A stretch of DNA of 62,195 nucleotides from Pilaira anomala (taxonomy: Eukaryota; Mucoromycota; Mucoromycetes; Mucorales; Mucoraceae): NCBI GenBank assembly GCA_025716855.1, contig JAIXMQ010000106.1, positions 1 to 62,195 of the forward strand. The letters run 5' to 3'. Shown piece by piece: positions 1 to 10,427 of the stretch. Numbering within the stretch: the first letter of the stretch is position 1; the number at the start of each line of letters is the position of its first letter. A model generated the notes under the pieces. That model ran no database searches. It saw nothing but the letters and a program-made list of their open reading frames with translations, and was not told where the DNA came from. Position numbers and translations under genes: made by a program.

Positions 1-308
1 AATGTTAAAAGTCCCTTAATGGGCTGAAGCAGTAGGTTTCCCTGTGCGCACCTCCATCAACTCGCGAACGGGCCGATCTGAGGGGTTCACCGGTCTAGAG
101 GGTTTTCCAGTCTGGGATCTTCCGGTCTGGAGGATTTTCGGGTTTTCCTTTGATAACCATTTTCAAAAGTTTCCCTCAAATTATAAATTAAAACGAAAAA
201 TTATTCTAAATAAAACTTCTTTGCTTACATATTTTTGCATGATTTTATTATTTTTAGAGGTGTTGAATGAAAAAAAAGAGCCACAATTTGAATTAATTAG
301 TTGTTTTT
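1..308. repeat. GC-richer stretch with short imperfect tandem repeats
   Basis: No gene was identified. Positions about 60-160 are richer in G+C than the surrounding DNA. They hold two or three imperfect copies of a unit resembling GGTCTGGAGGRTTTTCC. This could be the edge of a repeat or mobile element cut off by the window start. The rest is AT-rich spacer downstream of the transporter gene. Confidence 0.3.
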
Positions 309-2086
309 TCAATTATTGAATCTTTCAAGTCTTCCTATATAAAATATTGCCATATTCATTGCACAAACTAGTGCGGCAATACGAAACATCCAAATAGAAC
401 CCAAATATTCATACATATAGCCTCCTGCTAAAGCACCTAAGCCAGTTCCGAGACCGAAATGAAGTGCACCTAAGATACCTTGTGCAACGGATCTTTGTTC
501 AGGAGGAAAGAAATCATCCATTTCACTTACAGCTGTAGCCCAAAAGATACCAAATCCAATACCTTTTTTTTAAAAAAAAAAGATGCGCAGTTTAATACAT
601 AGTTCTAATTGTTAATAATAATGTATGCTTTTACCGTGTAATGTTTGGAGTGACAGAGCACTGACGTTTGTGAAAAAAGAGTCAGGTGTAAGTATTGTAT
701 AGATCAAACAACGTCCAATGGTTGCAATGTGTGCAATCAAAATCATGTTTGTCACACCAAATATTTCTGTCAGCTGATAAATATATTAAAATAAGTAAAA
801 AAAAAAAAATTAAAAAATGATGAAGATATTTACTTGTTTCGAGAAGCAGAAACATAATAATTCTGTAACACCAGTTGTTGGTCCAGTCCAACCTATCCAA
901 CTTGCAGGCATCATTAAATCGTGCGATAAGAACAAGAATAAGAAGTTAATGATAACCGACAAGACAAATCCAAATAACAAAGTAGTAATTAAAAATGTCA
1001 AGACTCTAACTGATTTAAATACACTACTAGGGGAAGGAATTCCTTCTGAAGTAACATGCACAAGACCCGCCATTACAGATTGATCGACCGAAGCGATCCT
1101 TGAAATCGCTAAACCCAAATGTAGTCCTCCGATAGCTTCTAATGTTTCATCTGCTTCTTCTCGAATTGTACGTACCGAGGCTACACTGTTTGGTTTAAAA
1201 AGATCCACGAAATGACTATTACTAGTATTAGCATTGATACTGTTATACCCCTTAATATGGTGACCTTCATTTCTTAACAACTTTTCTGAGCTTTCAGTCA
1301 TAATTTGTGATATTAATCGACCATCACTTGGGACACGTTCTAAATCTGTATTTCCTTCTTCCGCAGTATTAGTTTCGGGTAAATAAAGCGGATGATAGTC
1401 AGAATCTCGGTTCACGTTGACAAAAGAGGCAAACACAATAAATACTAAACTAGATGCACCAAATACCCAAAATAATCCATCCAATCTTCCAGTCATAGAA
1501 ATAAGTTGACCCACCATTAAGATTGTGAGTCCTGCAGATACTGAACCCCATAATCTTTGTTCGCCTATATGTATATTCATAAAGTTAGTACATATTATGT
1601 TTATCCTTTTTATATATATACAAAATTACCATATAAAATCTTATTAGGGCCCAATATTTTCATGACTGCGCTATCAACAAGTGAAAGATTAGGTAAAGTA
1701 AAGAAAGCAAATGCCAAGGCCAAGGTGGAGACGATAATGACTAAGCAAGAATTTGACAGTTCCATTTTGAGTGAATGCATAAGCAACAAAGGATCTACTG
1801 TGTTTGCAGACACAGTATTACCAATCACCATAATACCCATAATAGCAGATCCACCAAAGAGAGCAGTGAGTGCCATAATGGGGCCATGTAGATTTGGTCT
1901 TTTATCTACAACATATGTCCACAGAGGGCAAGCGATTGATTGAACGAAAGGGGCAATAGCCAATACAAACCCAATTTGATCTGAAGAGAAGCCTAATACG
2001 TCATGATAGTAAAGTGGTAAATAAGGTGGAGCAGCCGATAATAAAGCAAAGATAGCTACATAAAGCAGCTTACAGACAAGATACAT
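309..2086 (-). CDS. Major facilitator superfamily transporter (MFS_1-like)
   Basis: Four exons on the minus strand: 2086-1630, 1564-834, 773-635 and 562-309, giving 526 aa. Introns are 60-72 bp, all GT-AG and in frame. The N-terminal half has the hydrophobic segments and the YLPLYYHDVLGFSSDQIG loop typical of the MFS_1-like (MFSD6-type) group. A long polar loop of roughly 130 residues, holding the acidic and Ser/Asn-rich stretch, lies between the two membrane halves. The C-terminal half again shows repeated membrane helices and Gly-rich segments such as GLGTGLGALAGGYMYEYLG. The protein should act as a multi-pass plasma or organelle membrane permease; the substrate cannot be told. The start is the first Met of the open frame. 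A possible acceptor (ACATAG) 12 bp upstream leaves room for an earlier 5' exon. Confidence 0.85.
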
Positions 2087-2275
2087 GGCACTACTTGCTA
2101 TGTAGAAAGAAAGAAAAAAAATATGTTAGGAAAAAAAAAGAGGAAATAAAAAACAACAAATAATTGCTCTTTTATAGTTTATAATTATTGACAAAAAAGA
2201 GAGGGGAATAAAAGTTTCAAGATAAACTATGTTTCAAAAGGAAAAAGTATAAACTATAAATCACTTTTTATTTAT

Positions 2276-3655
2276 TTATTTGTTGTATGTGTCTCTAATT
2301 AAATCTATTAAAGTACAACAAGTCATGATAATATTAGCCTCCAATAAATCACAACGGTCTTTTTCGACTTGGTTCAAAATATCAAGATCAATAGAGAATT
2401 TACCATATTCCTTATTTAAATAGTTCATATTATCACTATCAAATTCAGCCAACAATTTCCACCTTCTACAATTCTTATGGGTATGATTATCATGATCATC
2501 TTCATCATTGTCGCTATCACTATCAATAAAGACCTCTTTAGATTGCACATTGCTATTCTTCTTTTTGTGGCTTACCAGCGTATGATTTAACAGCTTTGTT
2601 TCTTGATGAGTAAGTTTGATCTCACACGTAAAGTCAGGGGAAAGTAAGCTTGGTCTTTTCCATCGTATACGCGAGCCATGAAACCATATCTCATATTCGA
2701 ATAAAATATTTGACTGAGATCGTTTGATTAGATGATGAGAATGAATATTGTGGCTTGCTGGTACTTGCTTGATGTGATCGAGATATGGTTGGTGGATGTC
2801 TTTTATCTCACTATGATTGTAATCCGCAGATTCAATGATAATCTCCTTTTGAAAGGTTTTTCTACGCGCTTCAGCCACTTTAATTCCCTGTCCATCATTT
2901 CGGTTACTGTAAAGTATACTTTGAAACCCCCAAGTATAAGAATAAGGTTGAATCTTGCGATACGCCATCACTTCTTCTTGTTGATGCTTATCTGCATGAT
3001 AAATTTGAAGAAAGATGCAATGTTGGTTAGGTTTATCTAATGAAGCCTTTTTGAAAGTATAGACAATTGTATTATTCAACTTGGTTCTCTTTTTAATATT
3101 TTGTTGTTTCTTTTGTGAAACGGGGGGAGGCGTACTTGTTTCTTGAGAGACAACAGTAGTGGTAGGTGTAATTGGACTCGGTAAAATGTTTTCGGTACCA
3201 GATAAACTAACTGCAGGAGAGAAAGCAGATAGATAAGGCAAACTCTCTTCATGATGATGTCCAAACGTTGTTTGGGTTGTTAAAGTATGTTGGCTTAAAA
3301 TAAAGCGGGTGATGTTTTGATAATCGATTTGAGAGTGATATAGACTCTGTTCCTTTTGAAAAGGTAAAAGAGTGGGTGAGATAACTTTAGTTCCTTCTTT
3401 AGTCAAAGAAGAAGGCGTATATGGGCTTGAGACAATTGTAGGTTCACGTTTTTGAAAGCAACAACTGCTGAATGAATCAACTGTCATTTTACTACTACGA
3501 CTTCCGTTGCGGCTTGCCGTAACCGTAATTGTATCTTGAATATCATCACTATCATCGTCATCATCATAGGCGTTAGGTTTCTCATATTTTGGTGTATCAA
3601 TTGCATCTGGTTTTTGAAAGAGAATTGTTTGTGGTAAATCAATCTTTTTATACAT
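2276..3655 (-). CDS. Uncharacterised fungal protein, possible tubby/LURP-like C-terminal half
   Basis: A single open frame of 459 aa without introns. Residues 30-45 are acidic (DDDDDSDD). Residues 60-200 are Ser/Thr/Pro-rich and probably disordered. From about residue 195 the sequence becomes ordered, with alternating beta-like segments such as NTIVYTFKKASLD and ILFEYEIWFHGSRIRWKRP. It ends with a conserved-looking helix (NIIMTCCTLIDLIRDTYNK). The disordered N-terminus plus compact beta-rich C-terminus resembles lineage-specific Mucoromycota proteins with a tubby/LURP-one-like fold, but this is inference. No catalytic motif or membrane segment is visible. The gene is separated from the upstream CDS1 gene by about 1.25 kb. 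Confidence 0.65.
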   Translation of the reverse strand: MYKKIDLPQTILFQKPDAIDTPKYEKPNAYDDDDDSDDIQDTITVTASRNGSRSSKMTVDSFSSCCFQKREPTIVSSPYTPSSLTKEGTKVISPTLLPFQKEQSLYHSQIDYQNITRFILSQHTLTTQTTFGHHHEESLPYLSAFSPAVSLSGTENILPSPITPTTTVVSQETSTPPPVSQKKQQNIKKRTKLNNTIVYTFKKASLDKPNQHCIFLQIYHADKHQQEEVMAYRKIQPYSYTWGFQSILYSNRNDGQGIKVAEARRKTFQKEIIIESADYNHSEIKDIHQPYLDHIKQVPASHNIHSHHLIKRSQSNILFEYEIWFHGSRIRWKRPSLLSPDFTCEIKLTHQETKLLNHTLVSHKKKNSNVQSKEVFIDSDSDNDEDDHDNHTHKNCRRWKLLAEFDSDNMNYLNKEYGKFSIDLDILNQVEKDRCDLLEANIIMTCCTLIDLIRDTYNK

Positions 3656-4030
3656 TTTTTAAAAAAAAAGAAGGAATGAGAAGAAAAGAGAAAGAAAACT
3701 CTTTTTTTTTGTTTGATATTATAGTTAACGGAAATTCCGATGCAAAAGGAAACATGATGATGCGGGTTACTTTCTTTTCTTTCTCTCTTTCTTTTATATA
3801 ATGTAAATAAACAAAGACGCAAGTTATAGAGATACCACCTTCTTTGTACAAAAAAGAAGAATTGGTTTCTATTGCATTTTTTTTTATAAAGTTTATATTT
3901 ACAGTCGTAAAACAACGATATATATATATATGGGTCTTGAACTAGAAGAGGCAACAATGTACTTTAGAAATAATGAATTAAAAAGAGAAGTACCATATTT
4001 TTTATTTATTTTTGTGGTGGGTAACTTTAG
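3656..4030. other. Intergenic 5' region of the uncharacterised gene
   Basis: Pyrimidine/purine-rich low-complexity DNA with short runs of A and T. It serves as upstream region for the minus-strand gene ending at 3655. No gene was seen. Confidence 0.5.
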
Positions 4031-4640
4031 TCATAATATGTTGTGTTAGTTAAGTATCAATATAGGACAACATGTCTTGGAGGCGAGCTGCAGGTAGAAA
4101 CAGTTACATTGACATAATTGTCAGATTGATCACTAATAAATACACTTTAACTTTTGAGATGACGTCCCAATTAAACTACAAAAGATAGTACTAGTATTGA
4201 TGATTGCATCTAAACAATTTGTGAGTCATCTGTTACTTCTAGTAATTTAAATGTATGAACCGGCGTAATATGATTCAATTTTGGATGTGACATGGATAAA
4301 GTACATTATTATTACTTTTTCACCCTCAACTAACGAACCAATACCAAAAGAGTCTTGTGCTACACCTTTTTCAAATGCATAACTAGTCAAGGATGTCTTT
4401 TAACATTGAGCCCAGTTTTGCAAGGTCAGGGAGGTTTTTGGAAGCAGCTTCACAGAGGAACACATGATAAGATAATTCATTTGTCTTAAACTCCAAGGAT
4501 CGGTCCGGAATTCTGTCTTTTATTCCTCTGGTAGGTTTTCCCCTTTGAATCGTTTGTTATTGCTTTTATAAATTTTGATTCAAGGAGAGGGTAACCATTT
4601 CCATCTTGTAGAATTAACTTTGTAGTTATTGCATGAATTT
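4030..4640 (-). pseudogene. Decayed ORF remnant, unidentified
   Basis: Read on the minus strand, this stretch gives several open runs of about 40 codons that look like protein. Examples are a segment with SLRQMNYLIMCSSVKLLPKT and another with FGIGSLVEGEKVIIMYF. They are separated by stops and frame changes. The pattern fits a decayed copy of a multi-copy gene or transposon-encoded protein rather than a live gene. I cannot name the family. Downstream, 4640-4908 is AT-rich and contains a pure A tract near 4829-4855. Confidence 0.35.
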
Positions 4641-4826
4641 GAAATTAATATCGAACAAAAAAGTAGTACGGAGGTATCATAAAAGTACACAGAAATGTAA
4701 ATTTAATTGAAAGAAAATGACGAAATATCAAAGTATAATTATAACCTATTATTGCGCACGGTGAATTGCCAACGTGGCATGAAAAGGCGTGTAAAATATT
4801 TATTTCATCAAAAATATGTAAAAAAG

Positions 4827-4857
<31 letters not shown>

Positions 4858-4908
4858 AAGTGAATATATGTATATATAATAATATAGAAATTAGAGAAAG
4901 GGATAATA

Positions 4909-6422
4909 TTACATGGAAGTGACACCAGCTTCCAAAATTTGACGAGCACTTTCAGTTAAAGCACTTGCACCACACTTTTGTAAAACAGCTGAGTCAAGAA
5001 TACCTTGGTTTACAAAATAAGTCAAGATACGTTCTAACAATTCTAATTGATCTGGTAATGACAAGTTATTAATGATGGATGATAAAAGAGTACCAACACT
5101 CATTTGGTATGTCTTGATAAAGCTTTGGTAATAAATAGAAGCAAAGAAACCCATCAAGAATTGACAATCCATACGATCTGTCATACCACCATGACCTGGA
5201 ATACTTTGTCCAAAATCCTTTACATTAAATGCACGTTTAACACCCGAGGCAAAAAATCCTCCAAAGGGTGCTACTAATGAAGCGAAACATGCCATTACAA
5301 GTGTATGAAGTTGAAGGGGTGCAATCCAAATCTCTCTAATATCCTTATGTAACTATTGTAAAATTAGCTATATTATTCAACCCTTCTATTAAACCTTTAA
5401 TGACTTACCAAGGTTTTGAAAATAGTAATACAAGTATCAGGTAATTTCCAAGGCACTGTAATAAATACGGGGTTTACAGGGCAACTGATGTTTGACCAAG
5501 CAGACATTGACAAGTCCTTTACAGGACAAATCATGTAATCGAATCTCATCAACAAAGTAGACCACTAATTTACAAAAAGTAAGTCACATTACCCAAACTG
5601 ACACGCCCCCATCCCTTTTCAAAAAAAAAAAGCTTACCAATAAACCAAAAATCATTGTACAAATCCAACCACCTACAAAACCTTCAATTGTCTTTTTGGG
5701 AGATAAAGTAATAAGTTGATTACGGCCCCAGAAGAAACCACAGATATAAGCAAAGATATCGTTACAAATTACAAGTGAAGTAGGAATAAAGAACCAAATT
5801 AAGCCTTCCAAGATATTGTTGACCATGAAATGACTTTGGAAGACAACAAGAATAAGGGCCATATGCATCCAACCGAATTGACGGAATTGACGTTTATAAT
5901 GACCCTTTTTCAAATTGGTAACAAAAAACATGAAGCCAATAATGTATAACACAAAACTAATGAATCGATGGTGTGTAGCAAAAGGTAATAAGATACGGTC
6001 GACTAATACAACAGATTGGAAATAATAAATGATTGATTCACCATATAAGAAATAAGTGGTAGTAACTAAAAAGTACCTGTAGAAAAAAAAAATTAGTTTT
6101 TTTTTATTATCATTATTTATAATTTTCATTATGCTTACCAACTCATAGTCTTAAACCATCTAAAGTTACTATCTTTGGCAGGTCCTTGTGCAATTTGCAA
6201 TACTTCGCTATAAACAACAGTTGAAATAGCAATGACCATTAAAATGACCCAAATATGACCTGAGGCAAGTACAAAAAAGAAAGCACCAATCATCATGAAT
6301 GTGGTAATGGTGCGAACCCACCAGTTTTGCCACTTCTTTTTACTGGCTTCATCAGCTAGTAAAGTCACCTTTTCTTCTGCTTCTATAGTATTATTCTTGG
6401 GTGAACGCTTCTTTCCTGCCAT
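4909..6422 (-). CDS. CDS1: Phosphatidate cytidylyltransferase (CDP-diacylglycerol synthase)
   Basis: Four exons: 6422-6139, 6076-5638, 5564-5409 and 5352-4909, giving 440 aa, close to the usual eukaryotic length. Introns are 56-73 bp with GTAAGC/GTAAGT donors. The enzyme makes CDP-diacylglycerol from phosphatidic acid and CTP in the ER and/or mitochondrial membrane. CDP-diacylglycerol is the precursor of phosphatidylinositol, phosphatidylserine and cardiolipin. The diagnostic CDP-DAG synthase signature begins at about residue 329 (SGVKRAFNVKDFG, then PGHGGMTDRMD) with its metal-binding acidic residues intact. A polar, Lys-rich N-terminus (about 40 residues) precedes the multiple membrane helices. 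SPKKTIEGFVGG in exon 2 is also typical of the family. Identification is firm. Confidence 0.95.
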
Positions 6423-6741
6423 TTTTTTTAAAGAAAATTTCCTTTTAGAAAAAAAGAGAGAGGAGAGAGGAAAATGGGCAGAATTTTATTTTTTTAAAAG
6501 AGAGATTGGCCTTATTTTTTTTTGGGGGAAAGAAATGTAAGTGTAACACTTGCACGTGAAAAAAGTAAATAAACAGAAAGCAGTAGAAAACAAGCGCCGA
6601 GATGTTCATATCAGCACCCTCCCCCACATCGTTTTTTTTTTAAAAAAAAAGAGAGTACAGGATGAGAAGACAGTTTAAACTGTCATTGTTTTTTTTTAAT
6701 ATTATATATTTACAGGAGGGGTATATTTGCCTTTTTTTTGT

Positions 6742-7500
6742 TTAAGGTTGTTCGAAAAACACAGTAATTGAACCATCAGCTAAAGTTGATTTTGAACTTG
6801 TATTCGAAGGTGGTGGACATAGATAAAAATCAATTGTACCACTTGATGGCGTTGTTTTAATACAAGTCTTTTTCATTTGACCTGAAGGACCTGTTCTCAA
6901 GACTGTATTGATGCGTACAAGTTTTGGTTGTGCACTAATGAGACGTGTAGGCTGATGATCATATTTACTGATTTTGACAGATGATGCTCGTTCCGCTACG
7001 GACTGCTTTGTACATGTTGGCTGTATTTCAAGCGATCTTCTTGTTCGCAGTTTATCTAAGTGTATTGTCGGTTCATCCAAGTGAGGTATTTGTAATGATT
7101 GTGCACCGATAATAAATGGGTCATACTATGTATATGTAAATATAGATATTAAATAACTTTTTTTATTTTTTATTTATTTAATTAATTCCATCACCTCCTA
7201 TTTTTATATATATATATATTTTTTGTAATATTTTACCTGTTGTAATGGTGGTGGCAAATAGACAGGTGGAATAGGAGTGATTGGCTGTATTGAAAAATCC
7301 ATCTTTTGTTCCTTGACTCGTTTTCTCCGTCGATAAAATACAAATAATCCAAATGTTGCTAATATCATACAAACTACAACAAGTCCAGTAGTTAAGCCTG
7401 CTATTAATACCGTATTGTTTTTATATTCCGTGGTTGTCTCCAACTGTCTATACATCCTTTGACTCTCGCTTGTTGTATTCCAATCTCGAAGGGACAACAT
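6742..7500 (-). CDS. Single-pass membrane protein, uncharacterised
   Basis: Two exons, 7500-7237 and 7125-6742, joined across a 111-bp GT-AG intron, give 215 aa. Residues 1-30 are polar. Residues 31-56 form one membrane helix (VLIAGLTTGLVVVCMILATF and onward), followed at once by RRRKR, which predicts the C-terminal part in the cytosol. The tail is Pro-rich (PPVYLPPPLQQ) and then basic/Ser-Thr-rich. The sequence just upstream of the chosen Met would read AIVVIV after a good acceptor (TTTTTGTAG at about 7523). The true gene may therefore have a further 5' exon that completes a signal peptide, making this a type I protein. The family was not recognised. Confidence 0.6.
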
Positions 7501-7900
7501 GACTATGACTACAATAGCTACAAAAAGTAAGTATAACCTTGGTAGTTCTTTTCTTTAAAAAAACAATGTTCTTGCCTACATTACTTTTGATCTCATATAT
7601 TTTTTGTTATATACAAAGAAAAAACAAAAAAAAAAAGAGAAAGAGAAAAAAAACAAGAGAAACTTTAAAATAACATAGGAGAGGGGAAGGGACTGGGGAG
7701 GGGACCAAGTCACGAATGTCGAAAGCGTGTAATGTATGTGCGTGTGGGTACCCTATTTTTTTTTTTGCTACGATTGAATCATCGTCATGAAATAAATTGG
7801 TAACAAATTACTGCTTTCGGTATTTATAAGACTTAATTGACAACCAATAAACAAATCTGAAAATAGAATTTAGGATTAAATGACATAAGTTTTTAGATAA
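7501..7900. other. Intergenic spacer
   Basis: AT-rich upstream region of the minus-strand membrane-protein gene, with an A-rich tract at 7618-7670 and a G-rich stretch at 7680-7705. No gene was seen. A short upstream exon of the neighbouring gene could lie here. Confidence 0.45.
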
Positions 7901-7949
7901 TTGATTTCGATTCAGTTAACTACTGACATCCCTAAAGTGGACACATCCA

Positions 7950-8900
7950 TAGAGACTTATATTCCTACGAAAAACGTGAAAATTGTTACGATGACGGTAA
8001 GAGGAAGTACCCCCAAGCAAGTTCGTCTTTCTATACAGTTAATGTATTGCTGTACTTAAAGTAGCCGTACGCTACAATAATTGAAAGCAGACTGTTTAGT
8101 TACACGCTTGTTATTCAAGAATCTCAACGCTAGCAATGGTATTGTATTGCCTGACTTTGATCCCAAAGCTTAGAACAGTGAGGTATATGTAAGACAGAAG
8201 TTTTTTTTCAGCGTACTCTTTTATTGATCCAATACCTTGACAGCAACTAGTCTTTTATATTTGGATTAACCAAAAAAGAAGCGCTTCCAAAGGATTTCTG
8301 GATTTAGATGGGTCATTTAGCAATTGAGTGTGCTTTTTTTGAAAGATAGTTATATAACTAAGGAAGAGATTGTCTTCACTTTGAGATAGTAAGTAAATGC
8401 AAGGAAAAAGGTATTGATTTAAAGAATTGCGCATTTGTAGATAAATGACGCTTAAATATGCATATGATAAAAGGACAAGTGCGAAAGCCAGAAAATGTCA
8501 ACGTCCACAAAAAAAAAGGGAACTAGCATCGTTACTGTTGGATGCATAGTGTATTTTGGTGAGATCAACAATTTTCAAAAGTTGATCTTTTGACGAAAAC
8601 AGATTTACAAATGCCAGGATAAAAGAAACAACATCTATTAAAATACAGTACCGCAGCTTATTAGACTGTGGAATTTATACTATTGATAACCAAAGCAGCA
8701 AAGGATTCCTTCATCGTGATGGTTAACTATTTACAGAATTTACCGCTCTACATTTGTTGTCAACGCTATAAACCTTTGTTCATGCCCTCTTACTCTTCTA
8801 TTTGAATCCTACTGAAAGAGCGCTATTCAGTATATATATATATATATATAGAGCAATATCAAGCGGAACCTACTTGTCTAGTAATATGTCACCTTCGTAT
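7950..8900 (+). pseudogene. Decayed Tc1/mariner-type transposase
   Basis: Conceptual translation on the plus strand shows transposase pieces in order, but in different frames and broken by stops. About 8508-8580 reads KKKGTSIVTVGCIVYFGEIN, which fits the central DDE-domain strand of Tc1-like enzymes. About 8717-8740 reads FIVMVN where a live enzyme has the conserved catalytic Asp (V/I-M-D-N). About 8770-8830 gives YKPLFMPSYSS then, after a frameshift, LNPTERALFS, matching the conserved Pro-Tyr-Ser to Asn-Pro-x-Glu region. The catalytic Asp substitution, frameshifts and stops show that it is dead. A (TA)n repeat lies at 8830-8851. Terminal repeats were not found. Confidence 0.6.
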
Positions 8901-9059
8901 ACCTTTTCGAACAGTTACTGTTCAGGATTACTAAGGTTTAATTAAGCTGTGGATGTTCCGTGATAGATAGATTGACAAAAAATTGAGCTTAACGCAAATG
9001 TTATCCCTACATAGGTATCATTTTTACTGTACATATAGTTCGTCAAAAAAAAAAAAAAG

Positions 9060-10427
9060 TTGAGTTGACTTCCAGGGTTTTTATAATGAAAATAGTACAA
9101 CATATTTATTATTTCGCCAATATAATACTGCTACATGTCGTACATAAATGTTTTTTTTAGTTTTTTTTTTATAAAAAAAAACTGTTTTTAATCTTAAACC
9201 ATTGCTATCAGTTTTATTTAAGAACATCTTGCCGTGTTCCTGACACAAAACACAAGTTCCAATTCATTTTTTTTTTTTCAATTCGTTGAAAAAGATAGTT
9301 ATATATAATCTATATCTGTTTTTGGGGTTAATTTCAGGAAGGAGAATGTCAGTAATTTGACTAGCTTCATCAGCTAGCATTTCTTGCTGGGCTTTATATA
9401 GTTCCGATAAAGTGATAGCACAGGCTCTGCTGATGAGTAGAATTTCAAGTGACATGATAGAACAATACCCGCCAGATATATTGGTGTAACTGAAATTTTA
9501 GTTAATTATGCATCATCGAATAACAATGATGATTCTTCAAAAGCTTCTACGGTTTACAAGTGAGAATATATGCCCAACCGTCGTCTCTATAACTTTCCTT
9601 AATAGACATGAATATGTAGCATGAGCTTTATTGTATTATTTTTTTTTATTATAAAGCTATATAGAATTAAAGCCCACAGACATTTTAAAAGCTACACAAA
9701 CTACAAAAATGGGGCAACACAAGATACACAGATAGGGAGAAGACCCCGTTCGTAAAGCATACATTAGGAATAATGGGTACTCAACAGAACAATATTGGCT
9801 TTTTAGAAAATAATAAAATCTAGCTATTTTTTTTTTATCAAAAAGTTTCGAAGCTAATGTTTATAGTATAGATAAATTAAAAAAAAAAAGTAAATACGTA
9901 TTTTTGCGAAAAAAAAAAAGAAATGGTTACAAAAGTAGTTGCATTAAATTTTCATTATTGATAAGTAGAGTGTTTTTAGGAGAGAACATACATGTAGAAG
10001 TTATTGAAATTAATCAAAATCTTGACTCCTAAAAAATATAATAATAATATGGCTCCATCTGACATAACAGTTTATGGATTTTAATTAGTCTAACAACTGA
10101 TAAGTTTACAATAACCTTCTTTTACTAAAAATTTATATCAAAAATTTCTTTTTCATGTCACCAAAAATGGCAGAAAAGCTTTAGTATTCGACGTCACACA
10201 TCTTTACTCAATTGGCCACAATTCCAAGTCAAGTGAGAATCGTTTTTCTTTTTTCTTCTTTGAAAAATTAATAAAAGAAGCAATTTTAAGGGTAAACTAA
10301 CAACAAATAAGCCAAAAAGTGAATGTTTAAATACTTTGAGGTTGCTAACTCATTTTATATAAACAAGATCTTGCCCTTTATCTATTCTATTTTAATTGAC
10401 TTTTGTTTCATCTGGCTATTCAGGCTA
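9060..10427. other. Gene-poor AT-rich region upstream of NST1
   Basis: Mostly low-complexity AT-rich DNA with many homopolymer runs. On the minus strand 9455-9264 encodes a 63-codon open stretch (beginning MSLEILLISRACAITLSELY). It has protein-like composition but no clear gene context; it may be a remnant. The last 300 bases presumably carry the NST1 promoter and 5'UTR. An acceptor-like CAG at 10423 raises the possibility of a 5'UTR intron. Confidence 0.4.
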
